Assembly (NCBI GenBank): GCA_046329435.1
Contig: JAXLUR010000004.1
Coordinates: forward strand, 532,389 to 596,388
Direction: 5' to 3'
DNA: 64,000 bases
Origin: M3007 sp046329435
Lineage (GTDB): Bacteria; Bacteroidota; Bacteroidia; Chitinophagales; Saprospiraceae
The translations under genes and the position numbers were made by a program. Below the pieces are notes generated by a model. It had not been told where the DNA came from, ran no database searches, and worked only from the letters and a program-made list of their open reading frames with translations. Positions 18,159 to 26,226 of the stretch are shown here, one piece after another. Every line of letters begins with the position of its first letter. The stretch's first letter is position 1.

Positions 18159-20387
18159 GTTGTTCTCGCCCGGATCAAGCACTTCAAACACGGTCATTCC
18201 GCCCATGCTGATATCAGCGTCACTGTCGGTTGCCTCTGATGCATCGGGGTCATTGGCAGTTGTGGGGATGTAACCACCTGCCGGTGTAATAAAGGTAAGT
18301 TTATAACTACCCGGCCACAGGTTGTCGAACAAATACATGCCTGCGCCGTCAGTAGCCGTGGTTTGATTGACCATATTGCCGTTGATATCGGTACCGTCGA
18401 GGATAACCACAACGTTGGGCAAGGGTGATTCGCCCGGATCCTGGATACCGTTTGCATTGGCATCCACCCAGGTTTTATCGCCGATAGAGGCCGGAATGAC
18501 GCAGGTCAGGACGACTTGTGCAATCTCTTCGCAACCATTGGCATCGGTAATGGTAACAGTGTAAGTACCGGCGGCAAGGCCCGAGATAGTCGGGCCGTCG
18601 GTGTCCGGATTTTGCGGGCCGTTATTGCTCCAGTCGTAAGTATAGGGGCCAACGCCACCGCTTACGGTAGCCGTAACGGAACCGTCGGCATCGCCGCAAA
18701 GGCCTTCGTTGACGGCCGTCAGTTCAATCCGGATCGGCGTGGGTTCGCCAAGCGTTACCAGGATCATGGCCATACAGCCATTGGCATCGGTTACCGTCAC
18801 CTTGTAATCGCCGGCCGTAAGGCCGCTCAGGTCTTCGGTATCGTTGTCCGGGTTTTCAGCGCCGTCGTTGTCCCAGTCATAAGTATATGGGGTGGTTCCG
18901 CCCGATACGGTCAGGTCGATGGAGCCATTGGAACCGCCGTTGCACAGCGGATCGACACCCACTGCCGAAAGGGTCGGGCCGGGGATGTTGTTGATAAATT
19001 CGATGGCCGTAGCCGTGCAGCCATTGGCGTCCGTTACAGTTACTTCGTAAATATCCACGCCCAGGCCGGTCAGGTCTTCCGTGTCATTATCCGGGGTTTC
19101 AGGGCCGTCGTTCGACCAGTCATAGGTGAACGGAGAGGTATTGCCCGTCACGGTCAGGTCCAAAGCGCCGTTGTTACTACCGCAGGTAGCGTTGGTGACG
19201 GCGATAGAGAGCGTCATGCTGGCCGCGGGTTCATTTACCGTAAAGCTTTCCGAATAAACGCAACCGTTGGCGTCTGTGATCGTGACGGTGTAGGTTCCCG
19301 CGCCGATATTGGTCAGGTCGGCCGTATCGTCATCGGGGGTTTCTGCGCCGTCGTTGTCCCAATCGTAGGTGTAGGGCAAGGTGCCGCCCGTTCCAGTCAG
19401 GTTGATGGCGCCCGTTTCTGCGCCATTGCACAACACATCGGTAATTGCAGCCGAGGCATCGAGCGGCGCCGGTTCGGTGATCGTAACGGAGGTATTGGTC
19501 TGGCAACCGTTGGCGTCGGTCACGGTAACCGTATAAACGCCTGGCGCAAGGCCGGTGAGGTCCTCCGGGTCGCTGGCCGCCGGGGGCGGATTCGAGCCGT
19601 TATTGCTCCAATCGTAGTGGTATGGAGTTGTGCCACCAGCAACCATGAGATTGATGGAACCATTCGCAGCGCCATTGCAGGTGACGTTGGTTGACAATGT
19701 CGTCACCGAAAGCGGTGCGGAGGGCTGGGTTACCACGGCCGTCGTGGTGGCCTCGCAGCTGTTGGCATCGGTTACCGTGATGGTATAGGAGCCGGCGGGG
19801 AGGTTGGAGATGGTGTAAGGCGAGGCTGCGCCGGTTTGCGAGCCATCGTTAGCGCCAGGGCCGTCCCAGGCCACGGTGTACGGAGCGGTTCCGTTTGTCG
19901 CGGTTACCTCAATGGAGCCTGTGGTCCCTGCGAAGCACAGTACGGGCGAAGGTGTGCCGGCAGCCGTAAGCATGCAGCAGTTGCCTTCTTCCAGCACGAT
20001 TTCACAGCAGCCTTCTACCGGGCAGTTACTTGCATTTGTAGCTGTCCAGTAATAGGTGCCCAGCTGATTGGCCGTGGCGTAAATTTGGGTATTGGCCACC
20101 ACTACCGGGGCAGTTGGGCCAGCCCCGTCGGCATCATACCACCACTGGTAGTTTTGCCAGCCGGCCTCGGCGGTGAGTGTATAACTTTCACCGGGGCAGA
20201 GGGGATAGGGATCCGGGCACGCACTGCAGGTTACCGGCGCTACCGTCACCGTCTGATCGGTATAGCAATCGTTCGCGCCGTTGAATATCCTTACAATATA
20301 GGTACCGCCCGTGTTGGGCACCATGCTCTGGATCACTGCCGGCAGTCGTACCCGGTATGGCCGCTGCCATTGCGAATGCCGGACCAT
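17934..20387 (-). CDS. Gene A fragment 2: SprB repeats and first SdrD-B domains
   Basis: Continues gene A after the break near 20345; the first 15 or so residues are out of frame. Six SprB-type repeats of about 80 residues follow, each with a Cys early (VTCNGAANGSI), a GGT-PY-YDWSN core and a TVTVTDANGC end. These repeats are named from the gliding adhesin SprB of Flavobacterium johnsoniae. After CVIPASIGD come SdrD-B-type domains with calcium-loop-like motifs such as DANANGIQDPGE and DDNANGVQDSGE and the strand YLFDNL-PG-YKL. The frame ends at 17934 where one A is missing from TTCAACTTG compared with 16473. Export is inferred from the first fragment's N-terminus and the T9SS domain of the last fragment. 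Confidence 0.85.
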   Translation of the reverse strand: MVRHSQWQRPYRVRLPAVIQSMVPNTGGTYIVRIFNGANDCYTDQTVTVAPVTCSACPDPYPLCPGESYTLTAEAGWQNYQWWYDADGAGPTAPVVVANTQIYATANQLGTYYWTATNASNCPVEGCCEIVLEEGNCCMLTAAGTPSPVLCFAGTTGSIEVTATNGTAPYTVAWDGPGANDGSQTGAASPYTISNLPAGSYTITVTDANSCEATTTAVVTQPSAPLSVTTLSTNVTCNGAANGSINLMVAGGTTPYHYDWSNNGSNPPPAASDPEDLTGLAPGVYTVTVTDANGCQTNTSVTITEPAPLDASAAITDVLCNGAETGAINLTGTGGTLPYTYDWDNDGAETPDDDTADLTNIGAGTYTVTITDANGCVYSESFTVNEPAASMTLSIAVTNATCGSNNGALDLTVTGNTSPFTYDWSNDGPETPDNDTEDLTGLGVDIYEVTVTDANGCTATAIEFINNIPGPTLSAVGVDPLCNGGSNGSIDLTVSGGTTPYTYDWDNDGAENPDNDTEDLSGLTAGDYKVTVTDANGCMAMILVTLGEPTPIRIELTAVNEGLCGDADGSVTATVSGGVGPYTYDWSNNGPQNPDTDGPTISGLAAGTYTVTITDANGCEEIAQVVLTCVIPASIGDKTWVDANANGIQDPGESPLPNVVVILDGTDINGNMVNQTTATDGAGMYLFDNLWPGSYKLTFITPAGGYIPTTANDPDASEATDSDADISMGGMTVFEVLDPGENNPTYDAGYYIPASIGDYAWIDDNANGVQDSGEPGLEGVQVMLIGTDGQGNAVMLTTYTDVSGYYLFDNLAPGTYK
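18490..19975 (-). repeat. Six SprB-type protein repeats in gene A
   Basis: Six consecutive units of about 80 codons share a pattern: an early Cys (CNGA, CGSN, CGDAD), then NGSI, GGTTPYTYDW, LxAGTYTVTVTDANGC. Unlike the SdrD-B array they are diverged from one another at DNA level, so this is an old array. Confidence 0.85.
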
Positions 20388-22755
20388 CGTACGTACCCGC
20401 GTTGAGCGTGCTCACACCGTAGTGCGTGCCGTTGGTAACGGTAGCCAGGCTGATCGTGCCGTTGTTGTTCGGCGTGGCGCCGTTGCAGGTGGGCGCGGTT
20501 TGGGTGAAGGTGATGGCGGAGGGTTGGGTGCAAGAAGAAGTAAGCGTCAGGCACCAGGCGTCGGTCTTGAAGGAAGGTCCCCCATTGGAATAGGTATTGG
20601 CCGAAGTACTTGCCACCACGCGTATTTTGGTAGTGCCCGCTGGTGCTGTTCCGCTTAAACTATACAATTGGAAAGAGCCCGATATATCAACATCTTCGTC
20701 CACCTGTGCCACGGATTCCCCCAATACCGTATTACTTGCATTGAGAAATTGTAGTTTTATCTCGCTGTTATTTGCCGGGTTGTGTACGGCAGCATATACT
20801 GAAAGGTTGGCCACAGTGCCCGGCGTGGCGGCAACGTCCTGGTACAACACGTTGGGGTTATTCATGTTGTCGGAAATAATGACACCATAATACAACCCTT
20901 GCACATTTGTAAAGGGCCCTGGGGGGGTGCTGTTTAACAAAACGTCGTCATTTCCGGGGCCGTAACCCGGCGTGATCGTCCAACCGGTAAAATCACCGGT
21001 TTCATAGCTGGGGTTTTGAATCAGGTTGCCTGTACAAGAAGTGGGCGTTTGGGTCGTCAGACAGAAAGCGTCCACTTTCACTGCGTCCCACGCATTGTTG
21101 AGCACCGTGACATAGTAACTCACGCGCACGTACGCTGCGTTGGCGGGAGCGGCGCCCAAATTCAGGGTGTAAGGCCCCCCCAGACTGGGTGTGGGCCAAG
21201 TCGATTCAATGTCATAGGTAACATCAAATACCGCCCCGCTCCCGATGGGATTATCTCCTGAGTCATAATATTGCAACACAACGACTCCGTCATTGATATC
21301 CGGATCGTGCATAGCAGCATAAAATGTCATGGAGTAGGTATTTCCAACCGTCGCCGCGACCTCCTGATAGATCGGAACGTTGGGTACCGCAGTGGAATAA
21401 GCGATGGCCAAGCCTTCCGGAATGGTATAGTCGGGGTCGAAGCCTTCATTTGTACCGGCCGTCGCGTTACCCATCCATCCGGGAAGGGGGCCATATTGTA
21501 CACCACCTGAGAAGGTGCCGTCTTCGAAGGACCAGTTGGCAAGCAGCCCCCCGGTACAGGTAGGCGCCGTCTTTTTCGCAAGACGTAAACTTGGGCTGGG
21601 GAAGGACGTCGCGGGATCAATCGTTGCCCCCCACTGGCTTGACATATCAATCGCCGAAGCAAACTCATTACCCGGTAATGCCGGAATAACATTGCCGTTA
21701 ACCGGAAAGCTTGGGTTGAGCGGAATCGTGAGATTGTGATAGCCGCCGCACATCATGTAACAACCATAGGGCGATTTGCCGCCCTGATTTGGCAATTTGG
21801 GTAAAAAATCACAATAGGAGGACAAGTATAAATGGCCGTTCGACACGGTATATGCACCCGTTGAAGTGTTCAACCCTGACAATACGGGTTCACCCATACC
21901 GTTCAATTGGGTGGTCCCGTACAAATTGTAGGTATTGTTTGCCTGGTCCCAAAAGGCAGTTTTGTAGTACTCATCCACAGTCATGAGCCTCGGGCCATAG
22001 AAATTGTTATTAATAGCGGAAATGTTGGCATTACCATCATTTGGGGCAGCAAACGTATAAGCGCCCGTATTAATATCACCTGTGGCCTTCCAGTTGGCAT
22101 AACGTGCCATGCAGTTAAAAGACAGGCCATTTACGCAACAGGTTGCCCGCACCGCGGCAGTCATCGTAATAGAGCCGCCGCAAGCCGACAATGGCTGGAT
22201 TGTCCAAGCACTTCCGTTATTGGACACTGCTCCTACTGTGTAAAGCAGGCCATTCCCCAAATTCATCGTGTTGCCTGGATCCACCGCGTTCAAAAAGTCA
22301 ACGTACTCCTGCAGGGTCACGAAACTTTCGGCCACATCAAATTCGTAAGCCACCGAACCGCGTCCCACCTGGTTTGCACCGTTATGGCCGTAAGCGGGGC
22401 CATCGGCAGGGTTGCCCGGGTTGCCGACGTGAATCCAAACCTGTGCGTGGGAAGTAACACTGAAGCCCGCGAACACTGTGAGGAATACAAACAGTCGAAC
22501 GTTTATTAATTGGGCACCCCGCCATCTCGTGGCAGTTTGGGCATTTTGCTTTTGCAACCATTTTTCAGCAGAATACCGGGCATACCGATATAACCCGAAC
22601 AAGGCCAAACAAACCACCGCGAGCGCGAGCAGGTCGGTTGTATTGTTTCCGATCGAATCCGTTGCCTCTACGTTGGAAGCATTCCGATTGATTCCAAAAA
22701 CGAAGAAAAGAAGGCCCAACAAGGGCAAGACGATGGTTTGGTAGAACTTCTTCAT
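20188..22755 (-). CDS. Gene A fragment 1: FGE/SUMF1-like domain and two jelly-roll-like modules
   Basis: N-terminal 855-residue frame of giant gene A. It starts at MKKFYQTIV and holds three hydrophobic stretches (about residues 8-22, 42-55 and 86-103), the last ending in a signal-like SHAQ. Residues about 107-405 resemble the formylglycine-generating-enzyme/SUMF1 fold in its secreted form: VGNPGN, GSVAYEF, EYVDFLNAVDPGN, ARYANWK, GPRLMTVDEYYKTAFW, SPSLRLAKK. I do not see the paired catalytic cysteines of true FGE, so a binding (lectin-fold) role is more likely. Two modules follow, opening NWSFEDG and NPSYETGDFTGW, typical of jelly-roll carbohydrate-binding-like domains. The in-frame protein ends near 20345, where an extra base shifts the frame; the last 50 or so residues of this frame are not genuine. 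Confidence 0.8.
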   Translation of the reverse strand: MKKFYQTIVLPLLGLLFFVFGINRNASNVEATDSIGNNTTDLLALAVVCLALFGLYRYARYSAEKWLQKQNAQTATRWRGAQLINVRLFVFLTVFAGFSVTSHAQVWIHVGNPGNPADGPAYGHNGANQVGRGSVAYEFDVAESFVTLQEYVDFLNAVDPGNTMNLGNGLLYTVGAVSNNGSAWTIQPLSACGGSITMTAAVRATCCVNGLSFNCMARYANWKATGDINTGAYTFAAPNDGNANISAINNNFYGPRLMTVDEYYKTAFWDQANNTYNLYGTTQLNGMGEPVLSGLNTSTGAYTVSNGHLYLSSYCDFLPKLPNQGGKSPYGCYMMCGGYHNLTIPLNPSFPVNGNVIPALPGNEFASAIDMSSQWGATIDPATSFPSPSLRLAKKTAPTCTGGLLANWSFEDGTFSGGVQYGPLPGWMGNATAGTNEGFDPDYTIPEGLAIAYSTAVPNVPIYQEVAATVGNTYSMTFYAAMHDPDINDGVVVLQYYDSGDNPIGSGAVFDVTYDIESTWPTPSLGGPYTLNLGAAPANAAYVRVSYYVTVLNNAWDAVKVDAFCLTTQTPTSCTGNLIQNPSYETGDFTGWTITPGYGPGNDDVLLNSTPPGPFTNVQGLYYGVIISDNMNNPNVLYQDVAATPGTVANLSVYAAVHNPANNSEIKLQFLNASNTVLGESVAQVDEDVDISGSFQLYSLSGTAPAGTTKIRVVASTSANTYSNGGPSFKTDAWCLTLTSSCTQPSAITFTQTAPTCNGATPNNNGTISLATVTNGTHYGVSTLNAGTYDGPAFAMAAAIPGTTAGSDPEHGAQHGRYLYCKDIQRRERLLYRSDGDGSAGNLQCVPGSLSPLPR

Positions 22756-22819
22756 GAGTGGTATTATATTATGAGTCGTTTTATCGGCAACTCATTAATT
22801 TTTAGACTTTTATCGGAAC

Positions 22820-22847
22820 TCCGGGCCGGCGCATGCGCCGGCCCGGA
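22820..22847. terminator. Perfect 28-nt GC-rich palindrome between genes B and A
   Basis: The sequence from 22820 to 22847 is its own reverse complement (core GGGCCGGCGCATGCGCCGGCCC). It lies 23 bp after the gene B stop and 65 bp before the gene A start. No T-run follows it on the minus strand, so it may attenuate, stabilise an mRNA end or act as a symmetric binding site rather than act as a classical terminator. Confidence 0.45.
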
Positions 22848-22869
22848 ATAAAATAAGGTTGTCGTTCAA

Positions 22870-25800
22870 TTAATTCTTTATGACCGTTGTAGTGCCGCAG
22901 GGTATAGTCGGGCAATTACAGGTAACCGGCGCTACTACCACGGGAACATCCGTATAGCAGTCTGCCGCGCCATTGAATACCCTCACGATATAAGTTCCGC
23001 CCGTGTTGGGCACCATGCTCTGGATCACCGCCGGAAGCGTGCCGGGTATGGCCGTAGCCGGGTAAACGGGGCCGTCGTATGTGCCGGCGTTCAGCGTACT
23101 GACGCCATAGTTTGTGCCGTCAGTCACAGTGGCTAAACTGATCGTGCCGTTATTCAGCGGCATTGCACCCAGGCAACCAGGCGCCATTTGCGTGAAAGTC
23201 ACATCAGTAGGTTGTACACAGAGCGGCAAGGGATAAAAACCAAAGTCAACCGTGTAGTAAGCTTTCGCATTGGAAGCTGGATCAATCATGCCGTTAATCG
23301 GCAGTCCATGGTCGGCCTCTGTCCAGTTGGCGCTACCTGGTATGCCGCCGTCGTTGGCCAGTGTGACCGCAGTACTGCGTATGTAACCACTCATGGCAGT
23401 CCCGGCGCCGTTGTCATCGCTATCCGTTGAGTTTGGTGTATTCGTCGTTGCGATATCAGCCGAGGACAGGAATCCTGCGGGGGATTCCACTTCAACATAA
23501 TAGGTACCTGCATTCAGGTTTTTGAATACATACCTCCCATTGCCATCGGTTGTCGTGGTGGCCAACACTGTTGTTCCGTCTGATGCGATCAGGCGGACTT
23601 CAAGGCCAGAGAAAATGGCTTCACCATTATCGAATAATCCATTGTTGTTGGCATCTGACCAGACCTGATTGCCGATGGACAAGGGCCCCATAAAGCCGGC
23701 ATCCACATCGTTGATGGTTTGATTATTGGTTGGCGTATAGGTTGCCGTGGTCACACCGGTCATTAAATCAACATCCTGATCTGGCCCTGCCACCGAAAAC
23801 ATGATGTTGACAGCAGGTGGAACAAATGCCACTTTATAACTGACATTCGGATCGAGATTGGTAAAGCAGTAATTTCCATTCACGTCGGTCGTAACCGAGT
23901 TCAGGGTAAACCCGTTGACGTCAAGCAATTGAACCGTAACGCTTGGCATACCAGGCTCGGTTACCTGGAAGGCGCCGTCTTTGTTCAGGTCATCCCATGC
24001 CGTACCACAAATCGTGGCCGGATTAACCGGTGGCAAGCGCAAACCCAAATCCATATCTGCCGAACCGCAGGAGCTTACGGGAAAGATGTCGGTTTGACCA
24101 TTTGGATTGGCATCTGAATCATCTGCATCATTTCCGGTCAGGTCTTTAAAGGTTGGGATTTTACCACCTGGAAACCCACTGAATTCTACATAATATACGC
24201 CTGCCGGAACACTTGTAAACGAATAAAGCCCGCCAGCATTGGTCATTTGTGCAGCGCCCACCGCGGCATTGGTCACGGCATCCCGCAGGGTGACCGTGAC
24301 ACCGCTTTGCGCCATTTCGCCGGGGTCTTGGCTGCCGGACAAATCGGTATCCATCCACACATAACCAGATACGCTACCCAGGCAAACAAAACCGAAGTCA
24401 TACGTTTTGGTTTGGGTGCCGGGACCCAGCGTAGGCGATGTAATCTGCGGGCGGGGAGTCGCCGCGCCCGCGAGGGTACCCATAGCCGCATCCGAATCCA
24501 CGTCATCCGCAACGGCGTTAGCGGTCGTCAGGGTGTAGCCCGACAACGGAGCGCCACTGTTGTAATCAGCGGCATGGTCAAGACGCACATAATAAGTCGT
24601 GTTAGGAGTCAGGCCCGGGAAGCAGTAATAACCGTTTGCATTTGTAGTTGTTACAGCTTGCTGACCGCCGCTGTTGGGGATGATAACAGGCTGGCCGGCT
24701 GCATCGTACAGGCTGACGCGCACACCTTCTACCGGCGTTTCACCGGCATCCTGACGGCCGTTTGCATTGCCATCCAACCACACATAGTCGCCGATAGCGG
24801 CAGTGGTTGCAGGGTCAATCATTTTCAGGCCCACTTTGATGGGTTCTGAACTAAGCAGCGCTCCCGTACTGACAGCAGTAGCTGTGTAGGCCAGCGAGTT
24901 CCAGGCGATTTCGCCATTGGTGTAATCCGCCTCGCCGGTCAGTTGGCGCACGTTGATTTTAACACGCAACTGCTCCCCGAAGGTCAGCGGTGTCGTTGTG
25001 TTGAGCCACCTGAAAGCAAAACCTTTGGCTCCGGCAGCAGGGTTGGCTGTACTCATGTCGGTACAGCCGGCAGCCTGGCCTTCAGAAGCGATGGCCGGGT
25101 CGGCGGTTATCTGTCCGGCCGGCAATGCACCGTCCAGGTAACAGGCGTTGTACGTGTTGGCGTACATCACACCCAGGGGTAACTGGCCGGCAGGCACCGT
25201 ACTCCAGCCACTGCCGATGGTGTAGCGTTCAATGGTAATGGCATTCGCCAGTTCTTCACTCCACTGCGAGCCGCGGCTGCCTGTGGCAGTAAGCGACATA
25301 TCGCCAATGTAGGGCAGTACATCGGCCACATCCAATTGCTGAATGGGGTCAAATCCTGTATTTTCGATATATATTTCATATTCTCCGTCGCCGTTCAGGT
25401 TGGTGTTGCCCACCAGGGGGAAACGGCTGAAATCGCTATCCAGGGCACCTTTGACATATTTTTTGGAGTCGGTGTTTGCGCCGCTGGTTGGAAAGGTGAC
25501 GGTACTAGGGTTGGAACTCACAGAAGTTTGGCAGGCCCAATCCCCGGTAGTCACAGGCCCGACAAATACCGCCAGAGGACTGCCATCTGCCGTCTTTACA
25601 GAGAAATCATTCACCACGCTTGGGGGCAATGGTGATGTGGCCGCCCAGCGGCTGGATACCGCCAGAACAATTTCCCCCCCATGGCCCGCCGTAGAACTGT
25701 TACCATTGGCAGGGAAGACGCATGTCGGGGGGAAAGTCCAGCGAAGGAGCGTCCTGCCGCCGCTGTAATTGGGGATAGCTGTAAACGAGGGGGTTTTGCA

Positions 25801-26226
25801 AGTCGCATCCAGATAGGGTGATGACCCAAACGAATAATCAGCGGCCCACCAGTTGGGTACGTCACCGGTGGAGACATAATCAAAACCGGCAGGCAATAAA
25901 TCTTCAATAATAAAACCGCCATCTACGGGTTCGGGATTGGAGCGTTCGTTCTGTACCCGTATGCACCATACTATGTCTTTGGCATCTTTGGTGGTCGGGA
26001 AAGATGGAAAATACCACTGCGAAGGCCCTGAATTGACGATGGTTGTAGTGCCAAGATTGGCGCTTGGCGGCCAATAAACGGCGCCATTGCTTGGGCTCCA
26101 TTTTCCCAATGTTAAGCGCGGTTTCTGCGGAGATACCGCGGCAATAGCGCAAGAGGTCAGAAAAGCCGGGTCTGGAAACGGATACACAGTTTTCGTAGTC
26201 GCCTGCCGCCACATTGTCCTCGACAT
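22870..26226 (-). CDS. Gene B fragment 2: SdrD-B domains, no T9SS tail
   Basis: The genuine frame begins near 26104; the listed Met lies in wrong-frame sequence before it. After a DUF11-like stretch (DIVWCIRVQNERSNPEPV, GGFIIEDLLPAGFDYV) come four SdrD-B-type domains, opening AAIGDYVWLDGNANGRQD, GSVSGYVWMDTDLSGSQD, CGTAWDDLNKDGAFQ and SIGNQVWSDANNNGLFD. The protein ends in a Cys-containing module, CNCPTIPCGTTTVIKN, with none of the GXY or KxxK-type features of a T9SS domain. The absence is odd next to gene A and could mean the protein uses another anchor, works bound to gene A protein, or that its 3' end was replaced. Confidence 0.8.
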   Translation of the reverse strand: MSRTMWRQATTKTVYPFPDPAFLTSCAIAAVSPQKPRLTLGKWSPSNGAVYWPPSANLGTTTIVNSGPSQWYFPSFPTTKDAKDIVWCIRVQNERSNPEPVDGGFIIEDLLPAGFDYVSTGDVPNWWAADYSFGSSPYLDATCKTPSFTAIPNYSGGRTLLRWTFPPTCVFPANGNSSTAGHGGEIVLAVSSRWAATSPLPPSVVNDFSVKTADGSPLAVFVGPVTTGDWACQTSVSSNPSTVTFPTSGANTDSKKYVKGALDSDFSRFPLVGNTNLNGDGEYEIYIENTGFDPIQQLDVADVLPYIGDMSLTATGSRGSQWSEELANAITIERYTIGSGWSTVPAGQLPLGVMYANTYNACYLDGALPAGQITADPAIASEGQAAGCTDMSTANPAAGAKGFAFRWLNTTTPLTFGEQLRVKINVRQLTGEADYTNGEIAWNSLAYTATAVSTGALLSSEPIKVGLKMIDPATTAAIGDYVWLDGNANGRQDAGETPVEGVRVSLYDAAGQPVIIPNSGGQQAVTTTNANGYYCFPGLTPNTTYYVRLDHAADYNSGAPLSGYTLTTANAVADDVDSDAAMGTLAGAATPRPQITSPTLGPGTQTKTYDFGFVCLGSVSGYVWMDTDLSGSQDPGEMAQSGVTVTLRDAVTNAAVGAAQMTNAGGLYSFTSVPAGVYYVEFSGFPGGKIPTFKDLTGNDADDSDANPNGQTDIFPVSSCGSADMDLGLRLPPVNPATICGTAWDDLNKDGAFQVTEPGMPSVTVQLLDVNGFTLNSVTTDVNGNYCFTNLDPNVSYKVAFVPPAVNIMFSVAGPDQDVDLMTGVTTATYTPTNNQTINDVDAGFMGPLSIGNQVWSDANNNGLFDNGEAIFSGLEVRLIASDGTTVLATTTTDGNGRYVFKNLNAGTYYVEVESPAGFLSSADIATTNTPNSTDSDDNGAGTAMSGYIRSTAVTLANDGGIPGSANWTEADHGLPINGMIDPASNAKAYYTVDFGFYPLPLCVQPTDVTFTQMAPGCLGAMPLNNGTISLATVTDGTNYGVSTLNAGTYDGPVYPATAIPGTLPAVIQSMVPNTGGTYIVRVFNGAADCYTDVPVVVAPVTCNCPTIPCGTTTVIKN

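Larger units (their letters stand above)
4671..22755 (-). other. Reconstructed giant gene A (FGE-SprB-SdrD-GEVED-HYR-dockerin-cohesin-T9SS)
   Basis: Five minus-strand frames join end to end into one gene of about 6,000 codons. Homologous sequence inside the window locates the breaks. There is one extra base near 20345 (compare gene B near 23045), one missing A near 17936, an indel-rich stretch 16935-17940, and one missing G near 13711 (compare 16671). Repeating module types continue across every break and the T9SS domain is in frame at the end, so a single secreted protein is the simplest reading. In SprB-like gliding adhesins of Bacteroidota, similar giant proteins are exported by T9SS to the surface. 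Whether the natural gene is intact depends on whether the breaks are consensus errors. The fragments are described separately. Confidence 0.8.

Noticed and set aside
21555..22440. Functional sulfatase-activating enzyme
   Set aside because: The fold resembles FGE, but the paired active-site cysteines are not seen, no sulfatase is nearby, and the protein is a surface stalk.
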